Source: CAVSWN01 sp046728115 (GTDB lineage Bacteria > Acidobacteriota > Vicinamibacteria > Vicinamibacterales > CAVVIG01). Taken from it: a stretch of 18,185 nucleotides of DNA. The translations under genes and the position numbers were made by a program. Below are positions 7,053 through 15,226 of the stretch, in pieces. The DNA is taken from the NCBI GenBank assembly GCA_046728115.1, contig JBKPDW010000597.1, positions 1 through 18,185 on the forward strand, given 5' to 3'. Position 1 is the stretch's first letter. Every line of letters starts with the position of its first letter. Below the pieces are notes generated by a model. It had not been told where the DNA came from and made no database searches. It saw nothing but the letters and a program-made list of their open reading frames with translations.

Positions 7053-8627
7053 ATGCCTATCGCCCCAGGCGCGCGTCTCGGCGGCTACGAAGTCCTCTCG
7101 CCGCTCGGGGCTGGTGGCATGGGCGAAGTGTATCGCGCACGCGATTCGAGACTGGCGCGCGATGTCGCCATCAAGATTCTGCCCGAAGCGCTGGCCGGAG
7201 ACGCTGCGGCACGGGCGCGGTTCGAGCGCGAAGCGCACGCCATTGCGGCGCTGTCGCATCCCAATATTCTCGGCATCTACAACTTCGGCGTTGGCGCGCG
7301 CGCCGCTGCTCGGCGGCGATCCTCGCGAGCTGATGGAGAACGTGCGCGAGGCCGAATGGAATCGCAGCGGGCGCGATCTGGCTATCGTGCGGCGTGTCGA
7401 CGATCGCGATCGACTCGAATATCCGACCGGGAAGACGTTGTACTCGACCAGCGGCTACATCAGCGGTTTGCGATTCTCGCCTGCCGGGGACGCGATCGCA
7501 TTTTTCGATCATCCTGTTTTCAACGACAACCGCGGATCCGTGTCAATCATCGCGCTGTCCGGTGACACAACGACGCTCACATCCGGCTGGCATTCGATCG
7601 ACGGACTGGCATGGCGACCGGTGGGGACGAACTGTGGTTTTCCGGCACCCGGAGCGGCGAAGCGTGGGGTGTGTGGGCCGCCACCCGTTCCGGGCAGATT
7701 CGATCTGTTCTGAAGGCTCCCGTGGACCTGATTCTGCACGACATTGCGCCTGACGGCCGTGCCCTGCTGTCGCGGGTGCGGCTCCCTCGCGAAGCGGTGG
7801 CCTTGCTGGCCGGCGAATCGCGCGAGCGCGACGTGTCGTGGAGCACCGAGGTGTACGCGCGCGACATCGCCGCCGACGGTCGTGCCATCCTCTGGACCCA
7901 CTTCGGCGAGCGCTCAGGTCCGTATTACAGCGTGTACTTTCAGCGCGCCGGCGCGCGCCAGGGCGCTCGCATCGGCGAAGGCGAAGGCACATCGCTCTCT
8001 CCCGATGGGCGAACGGCGCTCGCCGTCGTGTACGCGTCGCCGACCCGAGTGATGGTGCTGCCGACCGGCGCTGGCGATCCGAAAACGCTGCCGGGCGGGG
8101 GCCTCGTGCATCAATGGGCCTCCCGGTTTCCGGATAGCAAACACGTGCTGATCTCAGCCAGCGACACGAGCGGCGCAAACCGGTTCTATGTGCAGGACGC
8201 GACCGACGGTCAGGGGCCTCGGCCGATCACTGAGGCCGGCGTGACCGTCTTTGCATTCGGGATGGGCGTGCCTGTTTCGCCCGATGGCTCGTCGTTCGTG
8301 GCGCAGGCCGCGGATCGGCGCGCGATGATCTATCCGATTGCAGGCGGACCGCCGCGTCCGCTTCGCGGCATACAGCTCGGTGAGATTCCAATCCTGTGGC
8401 AGCGTGACGGCGGCATCGTCGTGTATCGGCGCGCGGACCTACCGGCCGGCGTCTATCGCGTGGATCTTGCGACTGGCGCGCGGACCGAGTTGCGAACAAT
8501 CATGCCCGTCGACGCGTCAGGTCTTCGAGTAATGCCCCAACTCCACATGACGCCCGACGCTCGGTGGTATGTCTACAGCTTTTCGCGGCTCGTGTCGGAC
8601 CTTTACCTGGTGAAAGGAATCAGGTAG
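7053..8627 (+). pseudogene. Serine/threonine kinase - beta-propeller protein, internal deletion and frame changes
   Basis: The first 80 codons encode the N-lobe of a Hanks-type kinase: GYEVLSPLGAGGMGEVYRAR (glycine loop 18-26), VAIK with Lys41, FEREA with Glu60, and HPNILGIYNFGV. At about 7293 the frame jumps to one reading LLGGDPRELMENVREAEW, later EYPTGKTLYSTSGYISGLRF and SPAGDAIAFFDHPVF. A second shift near 7615 restores the first frame (GDELWFSG), which runs to TAG 8625-8627 with SPDGRTAL, FPDSKHVL and TPDARWYV propeller repeats, ending in DLYLVKGIR. HRD, DFG, the whole C-lobe, the usual membrane helix and the first propeller blades are missing. Intact relatives are about 850-900 residues, so roughly 1 kb is gone. 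The propeller from 7611 might still be made separately (338 residues) but has no signal peptide. The promoter is intact. Confidence 0.85.
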
Positions 8628-8738
8628 ACAGCGATAAGTGGCGAGTGTCCGTTGTCATCGGCGTCACGTCAGTCGACGCGAGGTCTTCGGGCCGAGGTTG
8701 ACCGTGCCGGTCAACGGAGCGAGGATGACGGAGCGGTC

Positions 8739-9584
8739 ATGAACGACCTTCCCGACTACGAGCTCGTAAGGACCAAAGCCTCGCCCGCACCCGAACCGGA
8801 GCGGGGACGGCGGACGCCGGTAGCGCTGTGGATCGCGGCGATTCTGGTTGTCGTTGCCGCGTTCGCGGCCTTCTTCTACTCGCGGCGAAGCATCCCGGCG
8901 CCGCCGCAGGCGGCCGCCCGGCCGGCGGAAGCGGCGCCGCAAGCCGTTCGACCTCTCGGCGGCGAGCCCGAGGCCGTGACGGTGCCGCCGCTCGACGAGA
9001 GCGACGACGTCGTGCGGACGCTCGTGCGGGCGATCACGTCATATCCGGACGTGATCACCTGGCTGGCGACGACCAATCTGATTCGCAACTTCACCGTCGT
9101 CGTCGCCAACGTGGCGGACGGGAGTACTCCGGCGCGACACCTCCGCGTCCTCACGCTGAAGGCGCGATTCGTCGTCGCGACCCGTGCCGGCCGGACGATC
9201 ATCGATCCGCGCAGCTACGATCGGTACGACAGCGTCGCGGGCGCGGCCGCGTCGATCGATCCAGCCGGTGCCGCGCGCGTGTACGGGACGCTGAAGCCGC
9301 GCATCGGCGAAGCCTACGCCGAACTGGGGATGCCGCCGGATGCCTTCGATCGAGCGCTCGAACGTGCCATCGTCGCGCTGCTCCAGACGCCGGCGGTCGA
9401 CGGCCCGATTCCCGTGGAGCCGCAAGGCGGAACTGGGTATCGCTACGCGGATCCGAAACTCGAGAACCTGACCGCCGCGCAGAAACAGCTGCTGCGCGCG
9501 GGCCCTCGCAACGTCCGGCTGGTGCAGTCCTCCCTGCGGCGGCTCGCGGAGGCACTCGGGATTCCGCCGGAGCGACTGCGCTAG
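8739..9584 (+). CDS. DUF3014 protein, single-pass membrane anchored
   Basis: 281 residues. A short charged and Pro-rich N-terminus is followed by one transmembrane helix (about residues 28-47, VALWIAAILVVVAAFAAFFY), then a Pro/Ala-rich linker and the DUF3014 domain. Family landmarks are PPLDESDDVVRTLV, WLATTNLIRNFTVVVANVAD, GSTPARHLR, IDPRSYDRYD, LKPRIGEAYAELG and the C-terminal YRYADPKLENLTAAQKQLLR then GPRNVRLVQ. The domain should face the periplasm, and its function is unknown. The frame is open from 8652, but GGAG at 8730-8733 with a five-base spacer selects the ATG at 8739. It lies 111 bases after the kinase relic on the same strand, so it may have been read through from that promoter, although it appears complete and independent. 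Confidence 0.88.
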   Translation: MNDLPDYELVRTKASPAPEPERGRRTPVALWIAAILVVVAAFAAFFYSRRSIPAPPQAAARPAEAAPQAVRPLGGEPEAVTVPPLDESDDVVRTLVRAITSYPDVITWLATTNLIRNFTVVVANVADGSTPARHLRVLTLKARFVVATRAGRTIIDPRSYDRYDSVAGAAASIDPAGAARVYGTLKPRIGEAYAELGMPPDAFDRALERAIVALLQTPAVDGPIPVEPQGGTGYRYADPKLENLTAAQKQLLRAGPRNVRLVQSSLRRLAEALGIPPERLR

Positions 9585-9798
9585 ATGTTCAGTCCTGGCC
9601 TGATTCCACGACGTCGCCATTCACGAGGCTGGCGCGCGACGTCGCGTTGCCACAGCGGCCGTGCGGCAGGCGCTACGGCACGCGATCGACGCGAGGGGAA
9701 GAAAGGTAGGCGGGGCGGGGCACGATCGCGCGGCGGATCGCCGGTAAACGCGAAGGCCGGCCCCGAAGGCGGTGTCGTTTCGCTGCTGTACGCTCGTC

Positions 9799-9804
9799 TA
9801 AAAT
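9799..9804 (+). promoter_or_regulatory. -10 box (TAAAAT) before the small basic protein gene
   Basis: TAAAAT matches TATAAT at five of six bases and lies 13 bases before the ATG at 9818. No good -35 hexamer is visible at 16-18 bases. GGGA at 9809-9812 could serve as a weak ribosome site. The geometry repeats that at 1435 and 7033. Confidence 0.4.
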
Positions 9805-9817
9805 AGACGGGAATTAG

Positions 9818-10183
9818 ATGAAGAGCAGGAAAACCGGCGGTCGGAAAAAGGGGGCGCCGAACAAGGCGACGCGCGACGTGAGAGCGCTCTGCGCCTCGAT
9901 CATCAACGACCCGCTCTACCTGCAGAACCTGCGTCAGCACGCCATCGAACGTAAACTGGCGCCGGCCGTCGAGTGCCTGCTGTTTCACTACGCCTACGGC
10001 GTGCCGCGGCAGCCGGTGGAGATCGACCCGCCGCTCGGGCCGATCTTCCAGATCGCTACGCTCCCGCAGCTGACGCCGTCACCACCGCGGTTGGCGAGCT
10101 CGAGGGAGATCGATCCCGCCGCGAGATCGGTCTCGTCCGCCCTCGATGCCACGCGCTCGACGGCCGAGGAGCCACCCCCGTGA
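9818..10183 (+). CDS. Small phage-like basic protein (GGRKKGxPNKAT family)
   Basis: 121 residues. The N-terminus KTGGRKKGAPNKATRDVRAL is a very common opening in phage and prophage-associated small proteins, some annotated as terminase small subunit-like or DUF5681-like. It is followed by NDPLYLQNLRQHAIERKLAP and a helix ending YAYGVPRQPV, also usual for this group. The C-terminal 50 residues are Pro/Ser/Ala-rich and probably disordered. The ATG at 9818 has GGGA five bases upstream and a -10 box at 9799. No other phage gene lies beside it, so here it is an orphan. The basic N-terminus suggests nucleic-acid binding, but that is inference. It may be a domesticated phage gene or a remnant. Confidence 0.65.
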   Translation: MKSRKTGGRKKGAPNKATRDVRALCASIINDPLYLQNLRQHAIERKLAPAVECLLFHYAYGVPRQPVEIDPPLGPIFQIATLPQLTPSPPRLASSREIDPAARSVSSALDATRSTAEEPPP

Positions 10184-10351
10184 CGCAGGCCACAGGCCAG
10201 GCGCCAGGGCCGCGCCGTCGGCAGGCCGCAAGCCCGGTTTAGGATCGGCCGGCCAGGGGGTGGTGGTTCGCTCTGAGTCCGCGCGGTCACGCTCGAGAGA
10301 CGCGAGTGCCGGTTGGTTGGGTGCGGACATGAAGACCTCCTGCATCCGCAC

Positions 10352-10523
10352 GGCAGCCGGTCGCTCTGCGCCAGGTTCGGCGCGCGCTGGCGAGCACGTC
10401 GGAGGACAATTAGTTGCTGCTTGAGCAGCAGATTCTCGGCGATCACCGCTCGCACGCCACCGGGCCACACAGCTTCGCGGTCGTGACGGCCAGGTGCAGC
10501 AGGCTGATCAGGAAGCCGTTCAT
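10352..10523 (-). pseudogene. N-terminal remnant of an integrase-core transposase, frameshifted
   Basis: On the minus strand the ATG at 10523 opens MNGFLISLLHLAVTTAKLCG and ends at an in-frame TGA. A frameshift close to the CGP codons restores the family sequence GGVRAVIAENLLLKQQLIVL followed by RRARQRAPNL and SDRL near 10352. The string AENLLLKQQLxVLRR is the coiled N-terminal part of a group of integrase-core transposases. Homology stops at about 10352, well before any catalytic residue. The family differs from the remnant at 3512, which lacks this tail type. It lies 120 bases beyond the 3' end of the TonB receptor gene. No terminal repeats were found. Confidence 0.75.
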
Positions 10524-10643
10524 GTGCGCGTCAGCGTAGGGCACATATCGAACGCCGCGCAACGTTGCCCAATCCTTGGATCGGCGCGAGAATTGGCAAT
10601 TCGAGACCCACAGGGACAACTATTCCAAATGGCTCGCCGCGCC

Positions 10644-13487
10644 TCAGAATTTGAGCTGCGTCGAGAGCCGCAACAGCCGGCCCTGAAGCACTGCCTGCGG
10701 CTGGCCGAGGGTTGAGCCGTAGTTCTGGTTCTGCGCGAGGACGACGTTGCTGTTCAGCGCGTTGAACATGTCGAGCGCGCCGTCCACGCGATACTTTCCG
10801 ATCCGGAAGACTTTCCGGAAACTCAAATCGAGCTGCGTCCACCGATCGAGATACAGGCTGCCGGGCGGAACCAGGGGCATGGTCACCGACTGCGTCCGCT
10901 GGCCGTTGGGAAACACGCTCGCGGCCGGCGTCCAGAGCACGGTTTGTGGCACGCCGGTGTAGCTCTGCAGCGACACCCCGATCAGGACGTCCCACGCCAC
11001 CGTGTAGCTGCCCGCGAGCTTGAAGTCCGATCGGAACGGAATGTCGTACTGACTCTGATCGCAATAGCGGAACGTGTTCGGATCGTAGCCCGCGCACGAC
11101 ACCGTCACGATCCGGTCGGCCGACCAGCCGCCGAACAGGTTCGTCCGCGGCATCCGCGCGGCGAAGCTCACCTCGAGCCCGTTGTAGTTGACGCGCGCTT
11201 TCGATCGATCGGTGGCTGTCGTGTCGAGCAGATCGACCTGCCCCTGTTTCGAGCGATTCAGGTTGTAGATCGTGACCGGCTCGCCGTTGAGCGGGCTCGG
11301 CGTCACGAACGGCGTGTAGTCGTCGACGGTCACGAGCGTGTTGATCTGCTGCTCGAGGTCGTAGGTGTCGCGCCGATACCACGCGCCGGTCACCGACAGG
11401 CCCGGCACGATCTCACGCGTCACGCCGAGCGTGTACTCGATGTCGTACGGGCGATGGATGCCCGGATCGGCGCGGCGCGTCGCCACGATGCCGAGGTTAC
11501 GGTTGTTGCTCGGCCCGATCTCGTTGTCCTGCGCGATGCCGTCACGGTTGGTCGGCAGCGCGAACGGTGAACAGGTCGATGTTCCCGGAAGGTAGTCGCA
11601 GTCGGACCAGTTCCGCGTGTCGCTCTGCAGCACCAGCGGGTCGTACCGGTTCGCGAAGTCGGTCGTGTACGCCCGGTTGTATTTGTTGATGCTCCCTTTC
11701 AGCGCCGTCTTCGCGTCGCCCGTCAGGTCGTACACCATGCTGAAGCGCGGCGCGAAGTTCTTCCAGTTCGGAACGTTCGACACCTCCGGAAAGGAGCGCG
11801 CCGGCACGAAGCGGCCCGCCGGCGCCGCCTTGGCCTGAATGGCGGCGTTGAAGTACTCCCAGCGAAGGCCCGGGTTGACCGTCAACCGTTTGAGCGTCCA
11901 CGAATCCTGCACGTACATCCCGAGGTCCGCTTTCATGAGGTCGTACAACCCCGTCGTCGTGTCGTAGACGATGACCGAGTCGGGCACGCCGTCGCGGTAC
12001 CGCTGCGTGAGATCCGCGTTCGCGTCGCGGTTGATCCAGTTCTGGCCGATGTGCCACTGGATGCCGGTCTTGAGCGCGTGCGAACCGGTCACGTACGTCA
12101 TCGTCGAGATGAACATGTAGCGGAAGTTGTACGTCCCCAGCTCCGGGGGCGCGGCGGTGGTCGTCGTGCCGCGATTGATGTCGACGCGCGACGCGCTGTC
12201 GTACCACTCCGGCGTGAACGGTTCCTTCTTGACGCCGGGTTGGTACCCTTCGCGGTACGAGTTCACGCTCGTCCCGAAGCCGGCATCGAACACCAGCTTG
12301 TTGCTGACGGTGGACGTCCACTTGATTCCGTCCGTGTACTTCAGGACCGGGGGGCGCCGCGCCGACGCGAATTGCACCTCCTGGCCCGACGTGAACAGGT
12401 GGCCGACGTACTTCCACTGGTAGTCGTCGTACACCGTGAGCTTGTTGCGCGGCGACATCTGCCACGTCAGGCGCAGCGTGTAGTTGCGGACGCGCTGATC
12501 GTAGATGCCCGGAGAGCCGTCCGGGTACACGCTGTTGGCGACGATGTTGTTGTTGCCGACGTTGCGGTAGGAGCCGAAGAACCAGAGCCTGTCGCGAATG
12601 ATCGGCCCGCCCAGCGAGGCGTTCACGTCGTAGATCAAATCGACCGCGTCGGGTGTCTTCAGCCCACGATCGAGCAGATCCTGCGTGAGGTTGTTGGTCT
12701 GGAACGAACCGTCGGTGTAGCCGAAGTACGTGGCGCCGCTGAAGTTGTTTCCGCCTTCGCGCGGAATCAGGTTCAGGTGCGGTCCGCCGGCCGAGACGTC
12801 GGCGCCGAGCGCCGCCGTCTGGACGGTGACTTCCTGCGTCATCGCGTCGTTGTGATCCGGATGGCTGTCGCCGCCGCCGACGAGCGTGTTCATCTTCATG
12901 CCGTCGACGTCGATGGTTGTGTCCTTGGTGACGCTCATGTGCGCGGTGAGCCGCGGATTGACGGCGCTGCGCGCGCCGCCCACGTTCTGATCGCTCACCT
13001 TCGTGCCGACCGCGAGGGCGCCTTCCGCCTGGTACATGCGCGGCACGGGTACCGCATCGAGTAGCTGACGGCTCAGAATCGTCGTCCGCTGCGCGTTCTG
13101 CACGTCGACCACGGGTGACTGCCCCGAGACCGTGACCGATTCCTCGACGGCGCCGACGTGCAACTCCGCGTTGACGGTCGCCGTGAAGTTCGACGGCAGA
13201 TCGATCGCATCGGCGACGAACGTGCTGAAGCCCTGAATCGTAAACGTCACCTTGTAGAGGCCGGGCCGCAGATCGACGATCGCGTAGCGGCCCTGCGTGT
13301 CGGTGACCACGGTCCGGACGCGCTCGATGAGCGCGGGGCTGGACGCTTCGACCGCCACGCCCGGCAGCACCGCGCCGCTCGAATCCCTGACGACACCGGT
13401 GATTGCGCTTTGCGCGGACGCAGACGAGGGCAGCAGGAGCCCGAAGGATCCCGCCGCGATGAGGGTCCCGAAACTCCTGCTGAGCAT
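10644..13487 (-). CDS. TonB-dependent receptor with carboxypeptidase-regulatory N-terminal domain (Oar-like)
   Basis: 947 residues. A signal peptide (MLSRSFGTLIAAGSFGLLLP, cleavage likely after SASA at 25) is followed by a carboxypeptidase regulatory-like Ig fold (about 28-110: ITGVVRDSSGAVLPGVAVEA, TDTQGRYAIVDLRPG). A plug domain follows (about 115-250, with TTIDVDGMKMN and HLNLIPREGGNNFSG), then an outer-membrane beta-barrel ending in QLKF with a terminal Phe. This is the large Acidobacteria/Bacteroidetes-type receptor that imports an unknown ligand, often glycans or peptides, across the outer membrane. The frame opens at TTG 13499, but that triplet lies in the ribosome site: GGAGGG at 13497-13492 points to the ATG at 13487. 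The gene is intact, stands alone, and has its own promoter. No TonB/ExbB genes or substrate-specific neighbours are visible. Confidence 0.93.
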   Translation of the reverse strand: MLSRSFGTLIAAGSFGLLLPSSASAQSAITGVVRDSSGAVLPGVAVEASSPALIERVRTVVTDTQGRYAIVDLRPGLYKVTFTIQGFSTFVADAIDLPSNFTATVNAELHVGAVEESVTVSGQSPVVDVQNAQRTTILSRQLLDAVPVPRMYQAEGALAVGTKVSDQNVGGARSAVNPRLTAHMSVTKDTTIDVDGMKMNTLVGGGDSHPDHNDAMTQEVTVQTAALGADVSAGGPHLNLIPREGGNNFSGATYFGYTDGSFQTNNLTQDLLDRGLKTPDAVDLIYDVNASLGGPIIRDRLWFFGSYRNVGNNNIVANSVYPDGSPGIYDQRVRNYTLRLTWQMSPRNKLTVYDDYQWKYVGHLFTSGQEVQFASARRPPVLKYTDGIKWTSTVSNKLVFDAGFGTSVNSYREGYQPGVKKEPFTPEWYDSASRVDINRGTTTTAAPPELGTYNFRYMFISTMTYVTGSHALKTGIQWHIGQNWINRDANADLTQRYRDGVPDSVIVYDTTTGLYDLMKADLGMYVQDSWTLKRLTVNPGLRWEYFNAAIQAKAAPAGRFVPARSFPEVSNVPNWKNFAPRFSMVYDLTGDAKTALKGSINKYNRAYTTDFANRYDPLVLQSDTRNWSDCDYLPGTSTCSPFALPTNRDGIAQDNEIGPSNNRNLGIVATRRADPGIHRPYDIEYTLGVTREIVPGLSVTGAWYRRDTYDLEQQINTLVTVDDYTPFVTPSPLNGEPVTIYNLNRSKQGQVDLLDTTATDRSKARVNYNGLEVSFAARMPRTNLFGGWSADRIVTVSCAGYDPNTFRYCDQSQYDIPFRSDFKLAGSYTVAWDVLIGVSLQSYTGVPQTVLWTPAASVFPNGQRTQSVTMPLVPPGSLYLDRWTQLDLSFRKVFRIGKYRVDGALDMFNALNSNVVLAQNQNYGSTLGQPQAVLQGRLLRLSTQLKF

Positions 13488-13543
13488 ACCGCCCTCCAAA
13501 ACGAGTTGCGTGATGGAACGAGGAGCGAAGAAATGCGCCGATT

Positions 13544-13572
13544 GTGTTACTACCGGACGAGCGTAGTGTCAA
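13544..13572 (-). promoter_or_regulatory. Promoter of the TonB-dependent receptor
   Basis: On the minus strand a perfect TTGACA (13572-13567) is followed after 17 bases by TAACAC (13549-13544), a weak -10. Transcription would start about 13537, giving a leader of some 50 bases that contains the GGAGGG ribosome site. The -35 overlaps one copy of a 9-bp direct repeat. Confidence 0.6.
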
Positions 13573-13587
13573 GAAAGTCGTAGTGTC
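13562..13587. repeat. Tandem 9-bp direct repeat CGTAGTGTC, 17-bp period
   Basis: CGTAGTGTC occurs at 13562-13570 and 13579-13587. On the minus strand the copies read GACACTACG, and the receptor-proximal one contributes the end of the TTGACA -35 box. They could be regulator half-sites, or traces of a mobile-element end at the border of the degenerate region. Confidence 0.5.
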
Positions 13588-13819
13588 CCAGATGTCGGCC
13601 GACGCGGCGGGGCGTAATCACGCCGCACGGCTGTAATAATTCAGCCACCTGCCGACACGGGGCTGCCGACGGACGCGACGGGCTTGTGGTTGTTGAAAAG
13701 TCCATTCGACCCTTTGACGGCGACGGGGAGCAGCGTATGCGGCAGGTCCCCTGCTGAACGTTGTGCGCGGTTCGCGTTGAGGATGGCGACCACCGAGATC
13801 GGACGCAATGCTGCACGGA
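13588..13819. other. Degenerate stretch between receptor promoter and recombinase relic
   Basis: No intact gene is seen. On the minus strand about 55 residues (from about 13810, including ISVVAILNANRAQRSAGDLP and HTLLPVAVKGSNGLFNNHKP) end at TGA 13643-13641. They look protein-like but I cannot name a family, and they do not match the expected C-terminus of the recombinase next door. A mobile-element end or foreign gene fragment is a reasonable guess. Confidence 0.3.
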
Positions 13820-15055
13820 TTCGCGCGTCCAGGCGTTCAGGACCTCATCCTGCTGATGGGCCGCCGCTTCACTCGCGACAACGGCCGCCTCGATCGCGGC
13901 GGGCTGCACGACGCAAGATTTCCTTGGCCATCGCGTCGTCTGCCGGCATTCCCCCGAACGAGATGCAGCGCGGTTCGCCGTTGTCGCGCGCGCCCCGAAT
14001 GCAGCCATTGCGAAGGACATCGTGAGCGTTGCCTGTGTAGCAGACCATCAATTTCCGTCCACACCGTCGACATCGCAGCCGACCGCTCAAGAGCGCAGGC
14101 CCTCTCGTGACCGGCCCGGTGTGATCCCACCCACGGAGATTGGCGATCATCGTCTGCCGGATCCGTTCAAATTCCTCCCAGCTCACGTATCCCTCGTGCG
14201 CCTGCGGAATGAAGGCGAGCCATTCCTCGCGCGGACGGCGGCGATAACACGCACGCGGCTCGCCATGCACATAGTGAAGCGTGTGCTCGATCTTTCCATA
14301 TGCGTACGCCCCACCGTAGATCGGATTGCTGAGCATGCGGTACAGCACGCCATAAGATGGGCATCGCCAGGCGATCTCACCGGAGACCGATCGCGCGGGC
14401 AGCTGGAGGCCGGGCTCCAGAAACCACGAGAGCGTCTGCCGCACCGTCCCGAGTTCGCCAAACGTCTGGAACACCAGCGCGACGGCCTCTTGAATGCGGC
14501 GATCCGGATCCTTCTCAAAATGCGGCGCGTCGGTTTTGAGAAATCCCACGGGTGCCGCCACGAGCAGCTCGCCGCGCTGCGCCTTGGCCCGTCGCGCCTC
14601 GACCGATCGCTGCCGCAACACACATCGAGTTCGTATTCGTTCAAACTGCTTTTCAGTCCCAGCAGCAAGCGATCGTTACTGAGGCGCGGGCAATAGACGG
14701 CTTCCAAATCGATCAAGACCGTATCGACCACACGACACACCTCGACGAGGTGTTGCCACTCCCGACTATTCCGGGCGAATCGCGACACCTCACGGGCGGC
14801 AACACCGCCGACGTTGCCCAGACAGACTTCGGCCACGATGCGTTCAAAGCCGGCGCGCGTGACCGTGCCGGCGGCGGACCGACCCAAGTCTTCATCCACC
14901 ACCTCGATCTCACGCCAGCCTACGTGATGCAGCCGGTCCTGCATCGCATACTGCAACCGCTGGCTTTCGAGATTGTGATTGACTTGGTAGCGGAGGACTG
15001 GCGTACATACAGCCGCTTTCCGTGCCACGTGCTGCGATTTGATCTTGTCACTCAT
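13820..15055 (-). pseudogene. Large serine recombinase, multiple frameshifts, C-terminus lost
   Basis: From the ATG at 15055 the frame gives MSDKIKSQHVARK, YQVNHNLESQRLQYAMQ, EVVDEDLGRSAAGTV, AAREVSRFARNSREWQHLVE and SNDRLLLGLKSSLNEYELD, the resolvase domain of a large serine recombinase. The catalytic motif YVRQSS is encoded at 14992-15009 but is read out of frame between two compensating indels. A shift at about 14617-14624 moves to LRQRSVEARRAKAQRGELLV, the recombinase domain (NPIYGGAYAYGK, GYVSWEEFERIRQT) and a zinc ribbon (LRCRRCGRKL, then GCIRG and PRC). A third shift near 13910 leads to VVQPAAIEAAVVASEAAAHQ, and similarity ends at about 13820, before the coiled-coil end. Intact relatives catalyse site-specific DNA integration or excision. 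This copy is inactive. Confidence 0.88.
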
Positions 15056-15226
15056 GGCGCGCCTCCCGCCCCGCACCGGAGCCGCGCATCTGATCGGCCT
15101 GCAGACGGAGCAGGCGTGCGCCTTGGCCTGGATGTCCGACGGCAGGGCCTGAAATCGCGGCCGTGGCGGCGGAGGATGAAAGAGAGTCGGTTGGGCGAGT
15201 CGTGATCGGTGGCGGGACCGTGACAT
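15048..15226 (-). pseudogene. Small accessory ORF before the recombinase, frameshifted
   Basis: The ATG at 15226 has a strong GGAGG five bases upstream and encodes MSRSRHRSRLAQPTLFHPPP then PRPRFQALPSDIQAK. The TLFHPP..P...LP.. opening is one I recall from small proteins encoded just before such recombinases in Acidobacteria. The frame then runs into the recombinase without a stop. The neighbouring frame instead continues ARLLRLQADQMRGSGAGREA and ends at TGA 15050-15048, overlapping the recombinase ATG as ATGAGTGA. That overlap suggests translational coupling in the original element and a single frameshift around codon 35. The product's role is unknown. Confidence 0.55.

Noticed and set aside
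6946..7713. 255-codon plus-strand frame as a gene of its own
   Set aside because: Only its second half (from about 7293) is protein-like, and it belongs to the broken kinase-propeller gene.
12051..13064. 337-codon plus-strand frame opposite the TonB receptor
   Set aside because: Val/Arg/Asp-rich antisense shadow with no recognisable motif.
13488..13499. TTG start of the TonB receptor at 13499
   Set aside because: The TTG is part of the TTGGAGGG ribosome site. The ATG at 13487 is correctly spaced.
11542..13572. 676-codon minus-strand frame inside the TonB receptor
   Set aside because: Same strand but shifted frame of a clear receptor gene. The translation is Arg-rich without domains.
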